Part shown: positions 23,547-35,045 of the stretch, piece after piece
How the letters are laid out: each line of letters opens with the position of its first letter
Numbering within the stretch: the stretch's first letter is position 1
Source of the DNA: Pinus tabuliformis
Taxonomy: Eukaryota > Streptophyta > Pinopsida > Pinales > Pinaceae
Direction: 5' to 3'
DNA length: 64,000 nucleotides
Assembly: GCA_031772625.1 (NCBI GenBank)
Contig: CM062814.1
Coordinates: 366,207,750-366,271,749, forward strand
Translations under genes and position numbers: made by a program
The notes under the pieces: model-generated
What the model was told of the DNA's origin: nothing
The model's database searches: none
The model's input: only the letters and a program-made list of their open reading frames with translations

Positions 23547-25238
23547 TTATGGCTCTTCTTCTTCTGATTCCTCCTCTGTTGTAGAGTCTGATTCCTCCTC
23601 CTTTAGCTCAAACTCTATCTTCTTAGGTTCCTTTGGTTGGACTTCATGTTTAATAACATATTTTACCTCTCTGAACACCACATCTCGACTGTACACAACC
23701 TTCCGTGTGACTGGGTTCCAAAGCTTATAACCTTTTAAACCATCCTTATACCCAATAAAGATGCACTTTTCAGATTTACTATCCAACTTGGTTCGTTTCT
23801 CCTTTGGAACATGTACATATGCATCACATCCAAATACCATCAGATGTGAAAGAGAGGGTTTCTTACCAGTCCATACCTCTTGTGGAGTCTTATCCTCCAA
23901 CGCTGATGAAGGTGACTTGTTGACTAGGTAACATGCAGTATCCATCACCTCTGCCCAGAATTCCTGTCCTAACCCAACACCACTGAGCATACTTCTTTCC
24001 CTTTCCATCAACGTCTTATTCATTCTTTCTGCAACTCCATTTTGCTGAGGTGTATATGGAGTAGTATTATGTCGTGCTATACCACACTTCTTATAGAATT
24101 CTTCAAATTCCTTGTTGCAAAACTCTCCACCATTATCTGTCCTCAGCACGTTTATCTTCTTCTCTATGTGATTTTCCACGAGAGCCTTAAATTCTTTAAA
24201 CCTGTCAAAGGATTTAGATTTCTTCTTAAGGAAATATATCCATGTATTCCTTGAGAAGTCATATATAAATGATACATAGTACATAGACTTACCCAATGAT
24301 GGAACCTTCACAGGTCCAAACTCATCACTGTGCACAAGTTCTAATATTTGTTTTTCCCTCTTACTACCAGAGGGGAAACTCACTCGATTCTGCTTCCCAT
24401 ATACACAATTTTCACAGAAATCAAAATCCAGAGAGCTAATATTCATACCTTCTACCATACCTTTACCATGAAGTATTCGAAGGCCCTTCTCTCCAATATG
24501 TCCAAGCCTTTGATGCCACAGCATAGTCTTCTCTCTAGAGACCACTAGATCTTCTGCTCCACTTTTAGGAACCACAGAACTATTGCACCCATCAATAATA
24601 GTGCTACCTTGCATCTTGTACAGAGTTCCAATCCAAACTACACGCATCAATACTAATGATCCCCAAACCATCTTGCAGGTATCCTTCTTGAACACTTTTT
24701 TTACACTTGCATCATCCAGCTTGCTTATAGAAATCAGATTTCTGGCCAATGCAGGAATATGCAGAACACTTGGAAGTGTTCTAACTCTTCCACCTTGCAA
24801 TTTCAACTTTACTTTTCCACGACCAATGATTCTAGCCTTCTTATCATCCCCTAAAAAGACATCACCACCATCATATTTCTCATACTTGCAGAACCACTCT
24901 CTGTGGGGAGTGAAGTAAAAAGATGAGTCAATCAACCATTCCTCATGATCTACATGTTTACTTGAAGAAGCCAAGTACACATCCCCACCTTCATCTGAGG
25001 TGGTTTTCGCCTCTGCAGAAGGAGCATCATCAAATCCCTTTCCTTTGTCAGGAACTTTAGATTTACAGTCCCTTTTGAAGTGCCCTTCCTTTCTACATTT
25101 CCAGCACACCACCTTTACAAGTTTTCCTAGAGATTTAGATCTCCCTCTAGATTTAGATCTCCCACTCGATGACTTTCTTTTTTTTTTTTTTTTTTTTTCT
25201 GTTCTGGGACCGTCCTCATACAGACAAGGCATCACCAT
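23547..25238 (-). pseudogene. Element D gag end, protease and integrase
   Basis: 563 codons without a stop. Basic Ser/Lys stretch, zinc knuckle CWKCRKEGHFKRDC (near 25070-25110), protease active site EEWLIDSSFYF (DSS in place of the usual DSG), the integrase zinc motif WHQRLGHIGEKGL ... CENCVYGKQ, and the catalytic residues in LVHSDEFGPV, VLRTDNGGEF and TPQQNGVAERMNKT. An acidic tail (EEEESDSTTEEESEEEE) leads to RT. The listed first codon is only the frame entry; natural start is the gag ATG. Confidence 0.93.
25178..25198. repeat. 21-base homopolymer at the D gag frameshift
   Basis: A T run on the plus strand, A on the coding strand, within a poly-lysine stretch. The gag frame (which also has TAG and TGA just upstream) rejoins the downstream frame only with a length change here, so slippage is the likely cause. 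Confidence 0.7.
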
Positions 25239-25239
25239 T

Positions 25240-25812
25240 CTAGCTCTCCATATTTTTCCGTCTCATCTCCTCCGTTAGCAAGGCTGAGACTATTTCATCA
25301 AACTGCAAGGCAGTTGCATTGCTACCTATTGCAATAACCAGACTATCCCACGAATCTAGTAGAGAACATAACAAACTAATGCACTTATCTTCATCTGAAA
25401 TTTTAATATCAATAGATGCTAACTGACTTACCACAGTATTAAATGTGTTCAGATGCTCTGTCACTGAGTCTCCATCTTTCATCCTCAAGTTATACAACCT
25501 TTCTCGCAGGAACAGTTTATTCACGAGAGACTTAGATTGGTACAAAGTCCCTAACTTGTCCCACAAAGCCTTCGCCGTAGCTTCCCCAGATACATTCAGC
25601 AATATTGAATTTGAGACACACAATTGCATTGTGCTCTTTGCCTTCCGATCCAACTTTTTCCATTCTTCATCGGACACTCCCATTGGTTTAGTACCTGGAT
25701 CTATTGCGATCCATTGATCTTTATCCACCAACAAATACTCCATCTTGAGTTTCCACAACTCAAAACTCTGACCATTAAATTTCTCAATCTCTATCTTTCC
25801 ACTACTCACCAT
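25240..25812 (-). pseudogene. Element D copia gag
   Basis: 190 residues from MVSSGKIEIEKFNGQSFELW. Matches the copia gag (UBN2-type) layout: FNGxxFxxW, WKKLDRKAKSTMQLCVS, TAKALWDKLGTLYQSKSLVNKLFLRERLY, SVTEHLNTFNTVVSQL, ISLLCSLLDSWDSL, ALLTEEMRRKNMES, then TAG. Would form the particle shell and bind RNA. Confidence 0.93.
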
Positions 25813-25920
25813 CTTCTTTCACCACCAGAATCGATCTCGCAGATCTCCCACTAAACAGGGTCTACCACAGGCCCGAGTGAAACCCCTCAGCAACAAAGGT
25901 GTCCCCTTGAAGCTAAAACT

Positions 25921-25932
25921 GCTCTGATACCA
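25921..25932 (-). other. Primer-binding site of element D (initiator tRNA-Met)
   Basis: Minus strand TGGTATCAGAGC, two bases after the 5' LTR, a perfect match to the common plant copia primer site. Confidence 0.95.
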
Positions 25933-25934
25933 AA

Positions 25935-26362
25935 TGTAAGTTTTAACCCCATACAGAAATTACCTACATATGAATTCTAAAACACATAAAATAAAAAATG
26001 CAAGAGCATAACACATAAAACACATATACACAGATATTTTCCCCTGGATCCCAAAACGGGGACTACCAGCTTGACTTTTCATTATTTTCCTTTCAATATT
26101 ACAATACATATTTATACATGTCGAAGCATCCAACACCATGGACCGAAAACCATCGCATCCAATACCATCCACTAAAAAACCATCGCGTCCAAAAAACATG
26201 TCCGAAAATCATGCAGAAAACCATAGGTGGGTCTGCCCAACCTAACATAGGGTCCAAAATCAAAATTTTATGGGGCGCTGCCACGGACCCCATAAAGTGG
26301 TGTTACGGGTGCCCTTCAAACCCCCTATTAACTACGTGGAAAGAATATAACACAACCCAACA
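25935..26362 (-). repeat. Element D 5' LTR
   Basis: 428 bp, TGTAAG to CCAACA on the plus strand. TATA box (minus TATAAATA) at 26109-26116. Confidence 0.93.
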
Positions 26363-26367
26363 GGGTG
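26363..26367. repeat. Target-site duplication of element D, right copy (GGGTG)
   Basis: Identical to 21389-21393. Confidence 0.9.
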
Positions 26368-27036
26368 TCGACTTCGTTGACAGATAGATCATTGTATACT
26401 AGTGTCTTCGATAGATTAACAATGATTGAATCAACATCGTGATCAGATGAGGAAGTGGATAGATCACGATAACCAACATCAGAAAATTTAGGATTTTTGT
26501 CAACATCCTCATGATTTGATGAATCGAGGAGAGGGCTAGATGGTAAGAAAATATTTTCACCTTTTGTGTTTTTCAGGAAAGATAGATGACAGATTGGATG
26601 ATTTTCGAGGAACATGTGTCCTCTCCGCACTGTAATGAGAGACTGGCATCCAATGTGTCACGTGAATGATCGGAAGTAGAAACATCTAGAAATGGGTTTT
26701 CACTGGGGAAATCAATAGTGGCAGAATCACAAGGGATGTCAGGATAAAGGGAATGAGGCACAGCTGGAAGGGAGTCATCCTTCACCGCAGGTTCTTCTTT
26801 AAATTCCCACACACACTCATCATGAATGATGGTGGAGGTTGGTTGCATAACACCAACTCTGTCAACAACTCGATCCTCGTTCACAGCAAGTGAGGAGTCC
26901 AGAATGGGATAACACAAAATAGTACAATCCAGAGGATCAACAGAACGTGAGCAACGAGGTATAGGAAACAAATCCACGTGACAAGCAATAGGCTTACGAG
27001 CCAAATACGCACAGATATCAAGAGCAGGTGAGGTGG
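26368..27036 (-). pseudogene. Element B gag frame, second piece
   Basis: Follows the first gag piece (41345-41997) in frame once element E is removed: TSPALDICAYLARKPIACHVD opens this part without a stop. It continues SRSVDPLDCTILCYP, EFKEEPAVKDDSLPAVPHS and, after a small shift near 26600, DLSVNEVDT where element D is inserted. Acidic, serine-rich, no domain that I recognise. It is probably the C-terminal part of the gag protein rather than pol, as no protease or RT motif appears. Confidence 0.65.
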
Positions 27037-27041
27037 GAGGA
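27037..27041. repeat. Target-site duplication of element E, left copy (GAGGA)
   Basis: Identical to 41340-41344. Confidence 0.9.
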
Positions 27042-29152
27042 TGATGAGCCCCATAAATGGGTAATTATATGGGCTCATTTGGCCTCCTAACTTGGTTTAA
27101 TCCACCATTCTCATTAGTTTATTGCATGTTTTTTATTATATTTATGCTAATAGAGTGAGTTTGGTTAGTCATTATGCCATGAAGTCTAATGTGTGCTTTA
27201 TGCAGATTTTTGGTCAATTTTGAGACAAAGTCAAAGGTTTAATGAGCATTTGGCAGCCAATATTCAAGGAAGACAAGGGAGAGGATTTATAGGAGGGTGT
27301 TTCCCTCATTGATGACCTCCTAATTCGAATCCTCCTTCAGAAAGCTTGGAGCACAAGCAACCACATCAATGCATCAAAGAGGCAGCCGAACAAGTGAATG
27401 TTAACTGTTGTCTATCTCAAGTCCTGGGAGCCAAGTCTCCCTGATTTTAGGAGAGTTGTTGGGAGCTCCAATTGTATAAATATAGAGGCATAGGGCCTCA
27501 GTAGGTTGTTGGATGTTAGTCAAATTTTCACACTTTTGTTGCAGCTCTTGCTCAACTCATTTTGAGCTTACTTTTGTGAACAATTTTATGTAATGTGACT
27601 ATTATTTTGATAATGGAGATGAAATATTTTCTGAGCCAGCATTGATTTCTTTCAGAGGGCTGAAGCTCTTGGGTTAGGGCCCAACCCAAGCTACCCAACA
27701 CCTCTTGTTTTGTATTTATATGTTTTGTTTCAGTTCATGAATTAGTTGCTGTTAGATAGATTTCTTCCTTGGTTAGAATATGTTTCTTTTGGTGATTTAC
27801 ATAGCTATTTCCATTTCATTTTGCTGGAGTAAGTTAAATAATGATATGAGAAAGATACAAAAAGGCCATCAATAAAGCTTTGACCTCCTTTCCAACCTTT
27901 GGGACCATGAGCTGAGGTCAAGACACTCTGGCTACCAAAAACATAGTTTTGCCTTCTCCATGCAATTTCTAGTGTTATAGTTTGATTTAGAGGTTGATGC
28001 TTTGCTTCAGATCCATTTTGCCATACTCATTTATGTTTTTGCAATAAATCTCCATTCATGCTTTCCTTTCCATATAGCATTGTTTAGCATTCTATTTTCC
28101 TAGATCAGAATTTAGGTTAACAAGAGATATAGTTCTGTTTTTTTGTGCAATTAGTTTCTTTGCTTGCTCAGTTTCAGTGTTTGATTTGCAGCTCTTTTGC
28201 AGTATATCTTTTCTCATAATAAGTCAATAAATTAGCCATCACCATCTCATTTGCTACATGCTCCACAGGTCATTCACAGCCCCTCATTAATCTTCCCTAA
28301 TCTGCTATGTTTTTCTCATAAACTTTCCCCTCGTCCCTTGAACAAATCCAACCATCATTCTCTTTCCTAATCCTTCTTGATGAACCTTAAACACCTTAAC
28401 ACACCCCTCTAGTCTTCAACTACCCTTTCCCACCATTTTTCCACCTTTAAAACCTCTAAAACAACCCTTAGCATCCTCCTGTAGATCCTCCTGTAGATCC
28501 CCTGCAACCTCCTATAGAATTTCCTGTAAGTGGCTTTTTGAAGTCCGATTGTAGGGAAAGCCTCTAGAAGGTTACTAGAGGCCTCCTAGGACCCCTCCAC
28601 ACCTTCCTACACCTCTGAAAATCCCAAAGTCGCCCTCCATCGCCACCTAATCGTTGCCACATCCACAAACAAATAAATTACATGCATAACAATTTCACAT
28701 AAAATACATAAAAATCCAAAAAAGATGTTTTTTTCTTATTTCCTTCTAGAAATAGCTTGAATAGGTGTAGTTTACTTCCTCAGTAGGTAATGGCACTCCT
28801 TTCCTATATTTTCACCTCTCTTTTTGCAAAAGTAGGGTTAGTCGGTAAATTAGGGTTTGCTAGGTTTACTTCACATTTCAGTCTTCTTTCTCTTTCTGCA
28901 GGTAGAATAGCCTCTGTAGAGTAACCTTTCCTTTCTTTCATCACGTATAAAGCTTCTTCTAGAATTCATAGAAGTTGCCTTGAGCTCCTAGTGATCTTGC
29001 ACCAGCTGACTAAGTGACAGCCTGGAGTAAGAACTAGTACTTGTCCATACAGCACCATTACTTCCAAGTTTGTTACGAACTACTAGGTTGATAAAAGTAA
29101 AGTAGGAAGCCCAGGAGTTGTAGCATTATTGTTGCAATACTGTTGCTCACCA
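27042..29152 (+). repeat. Element E 5' LTR
   Basis: 2111 bp, TGATGAGCCCC to GCTCACCA; homologous over its full length to 39230-41339. TATA box TATAAATA at 27475-27482. Contains two CTCCTGTAG motifs at 28476-28496. Confidence 0.93.
27475..27482 (+). promoter_or_regulatory. TATA box of element E 5' LTR
   Basis: TATAAATA followed by TAGAGGC, conserved in the other LTR at 39663-39670. Confidence 0.65.
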
Positions 29153-29157
29153 CTTTT

Positions 29158-29175
29158 TGGCACCATTGTCGGGGA
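29158..29175 (+). other. Primer-binding site of element E (tRNA-Asp type)
   Basis: TGGCACCATTGTCGGGGA, five bases after the LTR; three transitions from the tRNA-Asp complement, as in element C. Confidence 0.8.
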
Positions 29176-29650
29176 AGGCGTTAGAGTATTTTGTGATTAC
29201 TGCTTTTCTTCTATTTTCTACTGCAACATCTTGCTATGTAGTTCATTTCAGCAAAAGTAGAGCAATTGTTTCTTTCAATTTCTACATTTCCTTGCTTTCA
29301 TTTCAATTATGCAATTTCCATTTCAGCAAAAGTAGATTAGCCCTTTCAATTCTGCAATTTCCTTTCAGCAAGTTCATTTCAGTAGTTGCAATTTGTTTGT
29401 TCAATCAATTTCAATTTCGCAGGTACAAGTAGAAAAAAACAAAAATCACCCAAAAAAAAGATTTTCTTTCATGCCTCGTAAGAATAGAGATAATTCAGGA
29501 AAATCCTTATGCAACACCCCCACCACATCATAAAGCCACCCTTCTCTCTTCTTCAGTGGCAGTGATCCAGAAGAACCTTTAGGTGAACAACCAGAGATAT
29601 TTGAAGAACCTATAGGAGAAGAAGAGGAAGAAAACATCCCTCATGAGACA

Positions 29651-30967
29651 ATGGCTGAAAGTAGAAATGCTAGGGGGAATGGAGAAAGAGTAGAGGGTAC
29701 CTTTCCCATCCGAGAGACCAATGGGGACACTAAAGTGAAGAACATAAGCCCTTCAACCTTATCTCACCTCCATGGATTGACTACAGAAGATCCTGACACC
29801 TTCTTATTTGAGTTTGTTGTTATCTGTTGAACCTATGACTATGCAAAAGATGAGCAGAAGTTGAAACTATTTCCTTCTACCCTCAAGGATGCAGTGTTGC
29901 ACTGGTTCATGGGGTTACCTGGCAACAACATCACAACTTGGGCTTAGATGCAACAAGCCTTTAATAACAAATATCGAGACTACTGTAGGTCAAAAGATAC
30001 CAAGGAAGAAATCTTCCGAATGACCATGGGAAGTGATGAATCCTTGGAAGATTATGAAGAAAGGTTCCAGCTTAGTTATAAAAGGGCTAGGTGCACACTT
30101 GACCCCGAATCTCTGAAGTTGGTCCTACTCAGAGGAATTTCGGAAGACCTTCTAGACACCCTCCATTTACTGGCTGGGGGAGACATCTACCAACTACCTT
30201 ATGAAGACATAAAGACTGTTTTTAGAAACCATTCTAGGGCAGCCAGAAAGAGAGGTAGGGGGAGTCAACCCACAGCCAGTACCTCCTCATCTAGTTCATC
30301 CCTTAAAGGTGAACTTGGAAACATGCTGGAAGACTTCAAGAGTGAGATGTTGCAGACTCTTGCCATGCAAATGGATACCTTGCATATCAAAAGGAAACAA
30401 GAGGAAGCAGAGAGGGCTTTGGCCATTTTTTGTCCTATGTGTACCAGAAGGTATCCTAGGAATGAATGTCGATTGAACTCTATAGAGGTTTGTTCAGTCT
30501 GTGATGAAGATAATTCTACAGATAAGTGCCCTTCCTTGCCTAGACTTAAAGCTGAATACCAAGGGGCCGAAGGAGCCACTGAACCACTCTATTTCATGAA
30601 CCAAAGGAGACTGCATGGACCTAGACCATACCAGCGGAGAATGCAAGGGACATCTCAGGCATACTATAACCCCAATCAAGCCACTTCCATACCTTCTTGG
30701 TGTCCCCCTACTCATCCTCCCTGGTCCACACCTCCTCCTTGGTCATACCCATCTCAATATCATGCCCAACCAGCCGCTCAATCATTCCATTCCTATACTC
30801 AGCCACAACCTCAGTGGAATGCATCTCATCAGTGGTGGAGGCCCTATTACAACTCTCCTCCCACTTTTTTGCCTCCACGACCTGCTCAACCGCAACCATC
30901 GCCTCCTGCTCCACCAAGGCAACCCAAAACGCCTGCTCAATCGAACCCAAACCTGAACAACAGATAG
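29651..30967 (+). pseudogene. Element E gag
   Basis: ATG at 29651 starts MAESRNARGN. Same-frame stops interrupt at about 29828 (TGA) and 29945 (TAG), then 339 residues are open. Gag core: LHGLTTEDPDTFLFEF, LHWFMGLPG, FNNKYRDYCRSKD, ESLEDYEERF. A Cys-rich motif CPMCTRRYPRNEC ... CSVCDEDNSTDKCPSLP matches element C. The last 120 residues are rich in Pro, Gln, Tyr and Trp. Stop at 30965-30967; the frame runs on into protease, so this was probably one polyprotein. Confidence 0.88.
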
Positions 30968-31860
30968 GCTCAGCAAGTACACAGTGGAGAACCATCATGC
31001 CCAACCTATGCTATCGAGATTCAAGAGATTAACCTACGATCTAGGAAGGTTTTCCTAGATAGCCAGCCTCCCCCTCAGGAGGTTGAGGAAGATAAAGAGG
31101 AAAGTGAACCGAAAGCAATTCCACCATTTCTTGAGAGATTATCCGAAATAACACAGCCTACCCCGGAAGAAACTGAACTTCTAGGAGAATTGAAACAGTT
31201 ATGTGTAAATATACCACTTCTCCAAGCCATAAAGGATGTGCCTATATACAATAAGATGATCAAAGAGAAGTGCTTCAGGCATCCAGGCAGGTGCAAGAGA
31301 GATGCCCCAACCATCAATGTCATAGGACAACTATCTGACCTGATGTTGGGGTAGGTAATCTGTCCGAAATATCTAGACTGTGGAAGCCCAGTAGTTGATG
31401 TCCACATCAATGGCACCATGATCCCACATGCCTTGATTGATTTGGGAGCTTCCATTAATGTGATGACCAAGGACACCATGGTTAAGCTCAAACTCCAGGG
31501 CTCCTTGAGAAAGACCACGACAGTACTGCAGTTAGCAGAACACTCCACCATAACCCCTGCAGGGATTGTGGAGGATGTGATGGTCTCCATTGATTCTTGG
31601 GAGTACCCTGTTGATTTCCTAGTTCTCCAGCTAAAGGCAAAGCTCACTGGGTATCCTCTCATCCTGGGAAGACCCTGGTTGGCTACTGCAGATGCCTACA
31701 TCAGTTGTTGAGCTGGGAACATGACAATGAAGAATGGGCATATGTCCAAGCGGCTAATCCTATACCCTCTTGCCCAACCCTTGCTAGAACATGATATACC
31801 TCTCTAGTTAGAGGAGGAGGATGAGGATGAATCTATTCTGCACCACTGTGTGTAGTAGAA
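30968..31860 (+). pseudogene. Element E aspartic protease
   Basis: In frame with gag. Contains LLGELKQLCVNIPLLQAI, then after a TAG near 31352 the retropepsin part PHALIDLGASINVM (31427-31468), STITPAGIVEDVMVSI, SWEYPVDFLV and YPLILGRPWLATADAYI (to 31707), then TGA. DLGA replaces the common DSGA as in element C. Downstream codons decay. Confidence 0.85.
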
Positions 31861-31999
31861 ACTACCATGGGGGAGAAACCGCAAAATTAGGATGATATCA
31901 TTGAAAGTTTAATTTAGAATCCACCCCCCAGTATTTTACCATTACAAGATCTAGTGAAAGAAACCCAAGACAATCCCTTAACTGATCTCTGTAGGGCCA

Positions 32000-33430
32000 A
32001 CCTGACCTCTCTCTATGTTAAGAATATAGAGTTCAGCCCATAAAGAACCTTGAAAATCAACTCATCTCTATCCACCTCCTAGGAGAAGGAACTGTGTAGC
32101 TTATTGAGAAAACATTTAGATGCCTTCGCCTGGAGCTATAAGGAGATGAAGGGAGTGCACCATTTAGTTTGTACTCATCACATATACATTAAGGAAGATT
32201 GAAAACCAGTTAGGCAGCCTCAAAGGAGGATGAATCCAGTCCTCAAAGACATTGTCAAGGAAGAATTGCAGAAGTTACTAGATGCAAGATTCATCTACCC
32301 CATCTCTGACTGTGAATGGGTCTCTCCTTTGGTGCTAGTACCAAAGAAAAATAGTAAGTGGAGGATCTGTGTCGATTATCGGGAACTAAACAAGGCCACT
32401 AAAAAAGACCATTTTCCTTTACCTTTCATAGATCAAGTGTTAGATGGTCTAGCGGGGAAAAAGTTTTTCTCCTTCCTAGATGGGTTTAGTGGGTACAATA
32501 AGATTCAAATTAGCCCGGAAGACCAAGATAAGACCACCTTCACTTATCCTTGGGGTACCTTTACATATCGGGTCCTTCCTTTTGGTTTGTGCAATGATCC
32601 CGCCACTTTCTAGAGAGCAGTATTGAGTATCTTTTCCGAACTGGTTCATGATGCAGTGGAAATATATATGGATGATTTTACTCCTTATGGTTCTAACTTC
32701 CAGGAATCTTTATCTAACCTAGGAAAAGTTTTGGACAAGTGTATTGAAATGAACTTGTCCCTCATTCTAGAAAAATGCGAATTCTTAATTACTGAAGGGA
32801 CCGTGCTAGGTTATGCAATATCTCAACAAGGATTGCAGGTGGACCCCAACAAAATTGCCATCATCCAAAGGGTCCCACCTCCTCAAAAGGTGAGAGATGT
32901 CCAAAGTTTCCTAGGTTTGGTGGGATATTACAGAAGATTCATTAGAGATTTCAGTAAGTTAGCCTCTCCATTGTTTGGTCTTTTGGGAAAAGATGTCTAG
33001 TTCATATGGACTGACAACTGTCAAAAAGCCCTAGATACCTTGAAAAGTAAACTTGTGACTACCCCAATTTTGAGAGGCCCAAACTAGGCCCTACCTTTCG
33101 ACATTCACACAGATGCCTCGAACAAAGCAATAGAGCATCCTTAGGGTAATTTGATCAAAAGTTACCTTATGCCATATACTTTATAAGTAAAAATTTGTCC
33201 AAGGCAGAGTTAAACTACACTGACACCGAGAAGGAACTCCTAGCTGTAGTGCATTCCTTAAATAAGTTCAGACATTACATCATAGGCTATCAAACATTTG
33301 TACACACCAATCGTGCTGTAATTAGGTATTTAATGAATAAACCAGATGTAGATGCTCACATTATTAGATGGTTGTTTTAACTGCAGTAGTTTGATTTAAC
33401 CAATGTTGATAAGCCTGGTAGAGAAAATGT
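32000..33430 (+). pseudogene. Element E reverse transcriptase and RNase H
   Basis: RT is nearly intact: FIYPISDCEWVSPLVLVPKK, WRICVDYRELNKATKKDHFPLP, FFSFLDGFSGYNKI, YRVLPFGLCNDPATF, then one TAG, and the active site EIYMDDFTPYG at about 32649-32681, thumb motif DVQSFLGLVGYYRRFI. RNase H follows (DIHTDASNKAIE, YISKNLSKAELNYT, EKELLAVVHSLNKFRHYI, VHTNRAVIRYL) after a TAG at 32998 and a frameshift near 33150. Confidence 0.92.
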
Positions 33431-34840
33431 TGTTGCTGACATTTTGTCTAGAATAGATTTGCCTACAAGTGAGGAAGGAATGGTAGATGATCAAATGCCA
33501 GATGAGCACCTATTTTCTATCTTAGTATACTCTCCATGGTTTGTTGATATAGCAAATTACTTGTTTTCATCGCAGTTCCCACCACACCTGTCCTCAAAAG
33601 AGAAGGGCAAGATCGTGAGGAAAAGTGCCCCTTTCACCTGGATTGGGGGCAATCTCTTCAAACTTGGCCCAGATCAAATCTTGAGAAGATGTTTCAGGGA
33701 GGAGGAAGTTTTTGACATTTTCTTGACCTGTCATGATGGGCCTGGTGGAGGCCATTTTGCAGCAAAGAGGACTGCTTCAAGATTCTGCAAGCAAGTTACT
33801 ATTGGCCCACTCTTCATCAAGATGTGTGGAGATATATTAGCCAATGTGATCAGTGCCAAAGGATGAAATGCCCATGCAACTTCAAGTGACTTTTGAGCCA
33901 TTTGAGAAGTGGGACATGGACTTTGTGGGTCCTATCAACCCTCTTCAAAATAGAGAAAATACATCATTGTGTGCACCAATTATCTGAGAAAACGGGAAGA
34001 GACAAAGGCAATCAAGGCAACAAGAGAAGAAAAAGTAGCTGAGTTTTTAAGAGAGAACATCTTCTATAAGTTCGGGTATCCAAGAGAACTGGTTATAGAT
34101 CAAGGCAGTTAGTTCACTTTCAATTTGATTGAAGACCTGCTCACACATCATAAAATCAAGCACAAGACTTCCACCCCTTACCATCCACAAGCCAATGGAC
34201 AGGTGGAAGTCGGTAACAGAGCTTTGGAAGGCATTTTAACCAAGGTAGTGAGCAGCAGCAGAAAAGATTGGGCAGATTGATTAATTGAGGCCACCTGGGC
34301 CTACAACAGCACATGGAAGACCACCACTGGGTTCACACCCTATGAACAGGTCTATGGGAAGAAGGCTTTACTGTCAATAGAATTTGAATACAATACACTA
34401 AGAATGATAGCTGAGCTGGACCTAGACCTCAGCCATGCACAAAGGGAAAGGTTACTCCAGCTCAATGGATTGGATGAACAAAGATTGCAGGCCCTTCTCC
34501 ACATAGAGGTATTCCGGCTTCAAATGAAGATATGGCGGGACAAAAATATCAAGGAGAATTCCAAGAAGGAGATTGGGCGCTGCTCTATGACTCAAGGTAT
34601 AAAGATTTCAAAGGCAAGCTGAGGACAAGATGGCTGCGACCCTACACTGTAGACTGATGCAATGACAATGGTTCAGTTCTGATCAGAACCACTGACGAGG
34701 AAGCCATCCCCATGCTTGTCAATGGACATAGGTTGAAAATTTACAAGAAGCCCCTCTCCAAGCAAGAGTTCATTGAAGATTTGAATAAGACAGTGTTGGT
34801 AGTGGAGCAGGTCTCAGCCTCCACTCCACCCACTCACTGA
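33431..34840 (+). pseudogene. Element E integrase
   Basis: Zinc-binding part EEEVFDIFLTCHDGPGGGHF (33700-33765) is open; beyond 33866 the frame shifts repeatedly. The catalytic residues are visible across frames: KWDMDFVGPINP (33908-33943), VIDQGS then TAG (34090-34112) and NGQVEVGNRALE (34195-34230). The C-terminal part FQEGDWALLYDSRYKDFKG and LRTRWLRPYTVD is at 34560-34656, and the frame ends at a TGA at 34838-34840. No chromodomain. Confidence 0.85.
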
Positions 34841-34860
34841 GAAAAAGGAAAAATAATAAG

Positions 34861-35045
34861 GACTCAAGTGAAAACCTCTATGAGGCACTTGAGTCCCATC
34901 ATTGGGTTGAAAACCTCTTTTGAGGCGGTCTAGTGATGACAAAAAAAAAGAGAGAGAGAATAAGATCCCTGGGTGAAGACCTCCCTTGGAGGCACCTAGG
35001 GTAGGCAAGTAGGGTGAAAACCTCCTGGAGGAGCCCTAGTTGTCT
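34861..35045 (+). repeat. Four nested hairpins directly after element E integrase
   Basis: Each unit has an inner stem around GAAAACCTC...GAGG and an outer stem whose sequence differs from unit to unit yet pairs: 34861-34895 (GACTCAAGTG with CACTTGAGTC, perfect), 34898-34938 (13 pairs if G-U is allowed), 34967-35001 (CCCTGGGTG with CACCTAGGG), 35006-35042 (one mismatch). Position matches the hairpin array of element C. Confidence 0.8.

Larger units (their letters stand above)
21394..26362 (-). mobile_element. Element D: complete Ty1/copia retrotransposon (Tork/Tnt1-like)
   Basis: 4969 bp with LTRs of 427 and 428 bp, TSD GGGTG, a perfect 12-base tRNA-iMet primer site, and copia gene order gag, protease, integrase, RT, RNase H on the minus strand. 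The frame is nearly intact, broken by about six stops and a slip in a 21-base A/T run. The two LTRs differ at roughly ten of the first 80 bases, so insertion is not recent. It sits inside the gag frame of element B. Confidence 0.95.
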
